From an uncultured Clostridia bacterium (GTDB lineage: Bacteria; Bacillota; Clostridia; Oscillospirales; Oscillospiraceae), in assembly GCA_937894515.1 (NCBI GenBank), contig CALCRH010000252.1, positions 1 to 22,989 of the forward strand: DNA of 22,989 bases, read 5' to 3'. The notes beneath the pieces are model-generated. The model ran no database searches. It was given only the letters and a program-made list of their open reading frames with translations, and had not been told where the DNA came from. Position 1 is the first letter of the stretch, and each line of letters starts with the position of its first letter. The translations under genes were made by a program, and so were the position numbers. Of this stretch, positions 21,723 to 22,989 are shown in pieces.

Positions 21723-22904
21723 ATGGCTATGGATGCATTCTCCGCCTCTTTGATGGCGGACAAACGCGAAATCATTTTCGCCCCTACCGTATATAAGTTC
21801 CAGAACTTCGGCGCAATGGCCGAGGAGTTCAAGCTGAATGAACGCGATGTGGTGCTGACCAACGAGTTCATCTACACCCCGTTCATGAAGGATCTGGGTC
21901 TGAAGTGCAACTTCGTGTTCCAGGAGAAGTTCGGCGCCGGTGAGCCCTCCGAGGCCATGATCCAGACCATGTACGACGCCATCCCCTATGACAGCTACGA
22001 CCGCGTTATCGCCGTGGGCGGCGGCGCTATCATGGACCTGTGCAAGCTCTTGGGCTGCCAGCGCCCCACCACCGTACATGAACTGTACTACAAGCGTTTC
22101 CCCGTGGTGCATGAGAAGGACGTTATCGCCATTCCCACCACCTGCGGCACCGGCAGTGAGTGCACCAACATCTCCGTGGCTATCGTCAAGACGGAGATTG
22201 ACGGCAAGCTGACCGGCGGCGAGACCAAGCTGGGCCTGGTGTCCGATGACATTATCCCCAACAAGGTCTGCCTGATCCCCGACCTGATCAAGACCCTGCC
22301 CTATAAGCCCTTTGCCTGCTCCGCTATCGACGCACTGGTCCACGCCACCGAGTCCTTCCTGAGCCCCCACCGCAAGACCCTGACCTCCGAGATGTTTTCC
22401 GAGAAGGCCATGGACATGATCCTCAAGGGCTTCAAGCTGATCGACGAGAAGGGTCAGGACGCCCGCTTTGAGTATCTGGACGAGTTCGTCACCGCCTCCC
22501 TGTACGCCGGCATCGCCTTTTTGAAGGCCGGCTGCGGTCCTGTCCACGGCATGAGCTTCCCCTTGGGCGGCACCTATCACGTCCCCCACGGCGAGAGCAA
22601 CTATATGCTCTTCGGCGCCATTCTGCGCTACTATGACAAGATGAACCCCAACGGCGAGATCATGAAGTTCAAGCAGCTCATCGCCGGCATCACCGGCTGC
22701 GAGGTGGCAAACGCCATTCCCTACCTGTGCGACCTGCTTGCCCGTATCCTGCCCCTGCGTCCCCTGCGTGACTGCGGGTTCACCGAGGCGGACTTCAAGG
22801 CCTTCCCCCTGAGCGTGGAGGCCAACCAGCAGCGTCTGATGACCAACGCCTACTATCCCTTCGATCTGGAGAGCGAAGAGGCCATCTACCGCGAGTGCTT
22901 CTAA
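21723..22904 (+). CDS. Iron-containing alcohol dehydrogenase, 4-hydroxybutyrate dehydrogenase-like; possible malonate semialdehyde reductase
   Basis: Group III metal-dependent dehydrogenase, 393 residues. It resembles the clostridial 4-hydroxybutyrate dehydrogenase family, for example LTNEFIYTPF, FQEKFGAGEPSEAMI, IPTTCGTGSECTNISVA and PLGGTYHVPHGESNY. The nucleotide-binding GGG is at 99-101 and the metal ligands are predicted as Asp203, His207, His275 and His289, all present. AAAGGAG precedes the ATG and the iolG stop is 18 bases upstream. Family enzymes interconvert succinate semialdehyde and 4-hydroxybutyrate. Because the inositol pathway yields the one-carbon-shorter malonate semialdehyde, I infer reduction of that to 3-hydroxypropionate. 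Activity on the C4 substrate or on another aldehyde remains possible. Confidence 0.9.
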   Translation: MAMDAFSASLMADKREIIFAPTVYKFQNFGAMAEEFKLNERDVVLTNEFIYTPFMKDLGLKCNFVFQEKFGAGEPSEAMIQTMYDAIPYDSYDRVIAVGGGAIMDLCKLLGCQRPTTVHELYYKRFPVVHEKDVIAIPTTCGTGSECTNISVAIVKTEIDGKLTGGETKLGLVSDDIIPNKVCLIPDLIKTLPYKPFACSAIDALVHATESFLSPHRKTLTSEMFSEKAMDMILKGFKLIDEKGQDARFEYLDEFVTASLYAGIAFLKAGCGPVHGMSFPLGGTYHVPHGESNYMLFGAILRYYDKMNPNGEIMKFKQLIAGITGCEVANAIPYLCDLLARILPLRPLRDCGFTEADFKAFPLSVEANQQRLMTNAYYPFDLESEEAIYRECF

Positions 22905-22905
22905 A

Positions 22906-22943
22906 ATCATCACATAAAGAAATCGCACCCGATGTGAAGTGAT
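22906..22943 (+). other. Imperfect hairpin before the operon terminator
   Basis: ATCATCACAT (22906-22915) pairs with ATGTGAAGTGAT (22932-22943) with a 2-base bulge and a 16-base loop. It abuts the main terminator hairpin. It has no U-tract of its own and may simply stabilise the 3' end of the mRNA. Confidence 0.4.
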
Positions 22944-22944
22944 A

Positions 22945-22983
22945 AAATAATGGTAGACACAAAAGTGTCTACCATTATTTTTG
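22945..22983 (+). terminator. Strong intrinsic terminator ending the inositol operon
   Basis: A perfect 16-bp inverted repeat, AAATAATGGTAGACAC (22945-22960) and GTGTCTACCATTATTT (22965-22980), with an AAAA loop and more Ts after it. It begins 41 bases after the stop of the dehydrogenase gene. The symmetrical A- and T-runs could also terminate a convergent minus-strand gene beyond the window. Confidence 0.9.
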
Positions 22984-22989
22984 TGCTAT

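Noticed and set aside
18683..22928. Long minus-strand open frames (677 and 749 codons) opposite iolD, iolG and the dehydrogenase
   Set aside because: These are shadows of strongly biased sense genes with Gly/Val/His/Leu-rich meaningless translation, and the sense frames carry clear catalytic motifs.
1..22989. Defence system, prophage, insertion sequence, CRISPR array, tRNA or rRNA
   Set aside because: No repeats with spacers, transposase or integrase motifs, phage structural genes or RNA gene signatures were seen. Nearly all bases are accounted for by metabolic and housekeeping genes.

Overview
The window looks like chromosomal DNA of an anaerobic Gram-positive gut bacterium of the class Clostridia, most likely the Oscillospiraceae (the Oscillibacter/Dysosmobacter/Intestinimonas group). 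The grounds are a GC-rich genome with C-ending codons, strong AGGAGG-type ribosome binding sites, sigma-A promoters, a Firmicutes-type SOS box, lipoprotein signals, and an iron-dependent dehydrogenase very like clostridial 4-hydroxybutyrate dehydrogenase. The family is inferred from overall character, not from a database match. No rRNA, tRNA, insertion sequence, prophage or CRISPR array is visible, and no stretch over 300 bases lacks a gene.

Layout. Bases 1-1277 hold the end of the ribosomal protein/alpha operon (rpoA, cut at the window edge, then rplQ and a terminator). Next come two palindromic repeat units and a lipoprotein polysaccharide deacetylase. secG (minus) and lexA (plus) diverge from a shared regulatory region in which lexA has an SOS box overlapping its -35 element. 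On the minus strand, secA, pgeF and a lone oligopeptide-type substrate-binding lipoprotein form a probable operon (8470 down to 3308). Divergent from secA is a plus-strand unit: a beta-CASP metallo-beta-lactamase RNase, an RlmD-type rRNA methyltransferase, an ECF transporter S component and two small unknown proteins, ending at a terminator near 13000.

The last 10 kb (13204-22904) is an inositol utilisation operon: a sugar-type ABC importer (lipoprotein, double ATPase, permease), then iolE, iolB, iolD, iolG and an iron-containing alcohol dehydrogenase, closed by a strong terminator at 22945-22983. The inferred route is import of an inositol, oxidation by IolG, dehydration by IolE, ring opening by IolD and isomerisation by IolB to 2-deoxy-5-keto-gluconate. 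The later IolC kinase and IolJ aldolase steps are not in the window, and no IolA is present. The terminal gene resembles 4-hydroxybutyrate dehydrogenase, so it may reduce the pathway product malonate semialdehyde to 3-hydroxypropionate. That would be a fermentative, redox-balancing branch in place of oxidative IolA. This is the most interesting hypothesis in the window. Two hairpins inside the operon (after the binding-protein gene and after the permease gene) and a palindrome in a candidate iolE promoter suggest staged expression.
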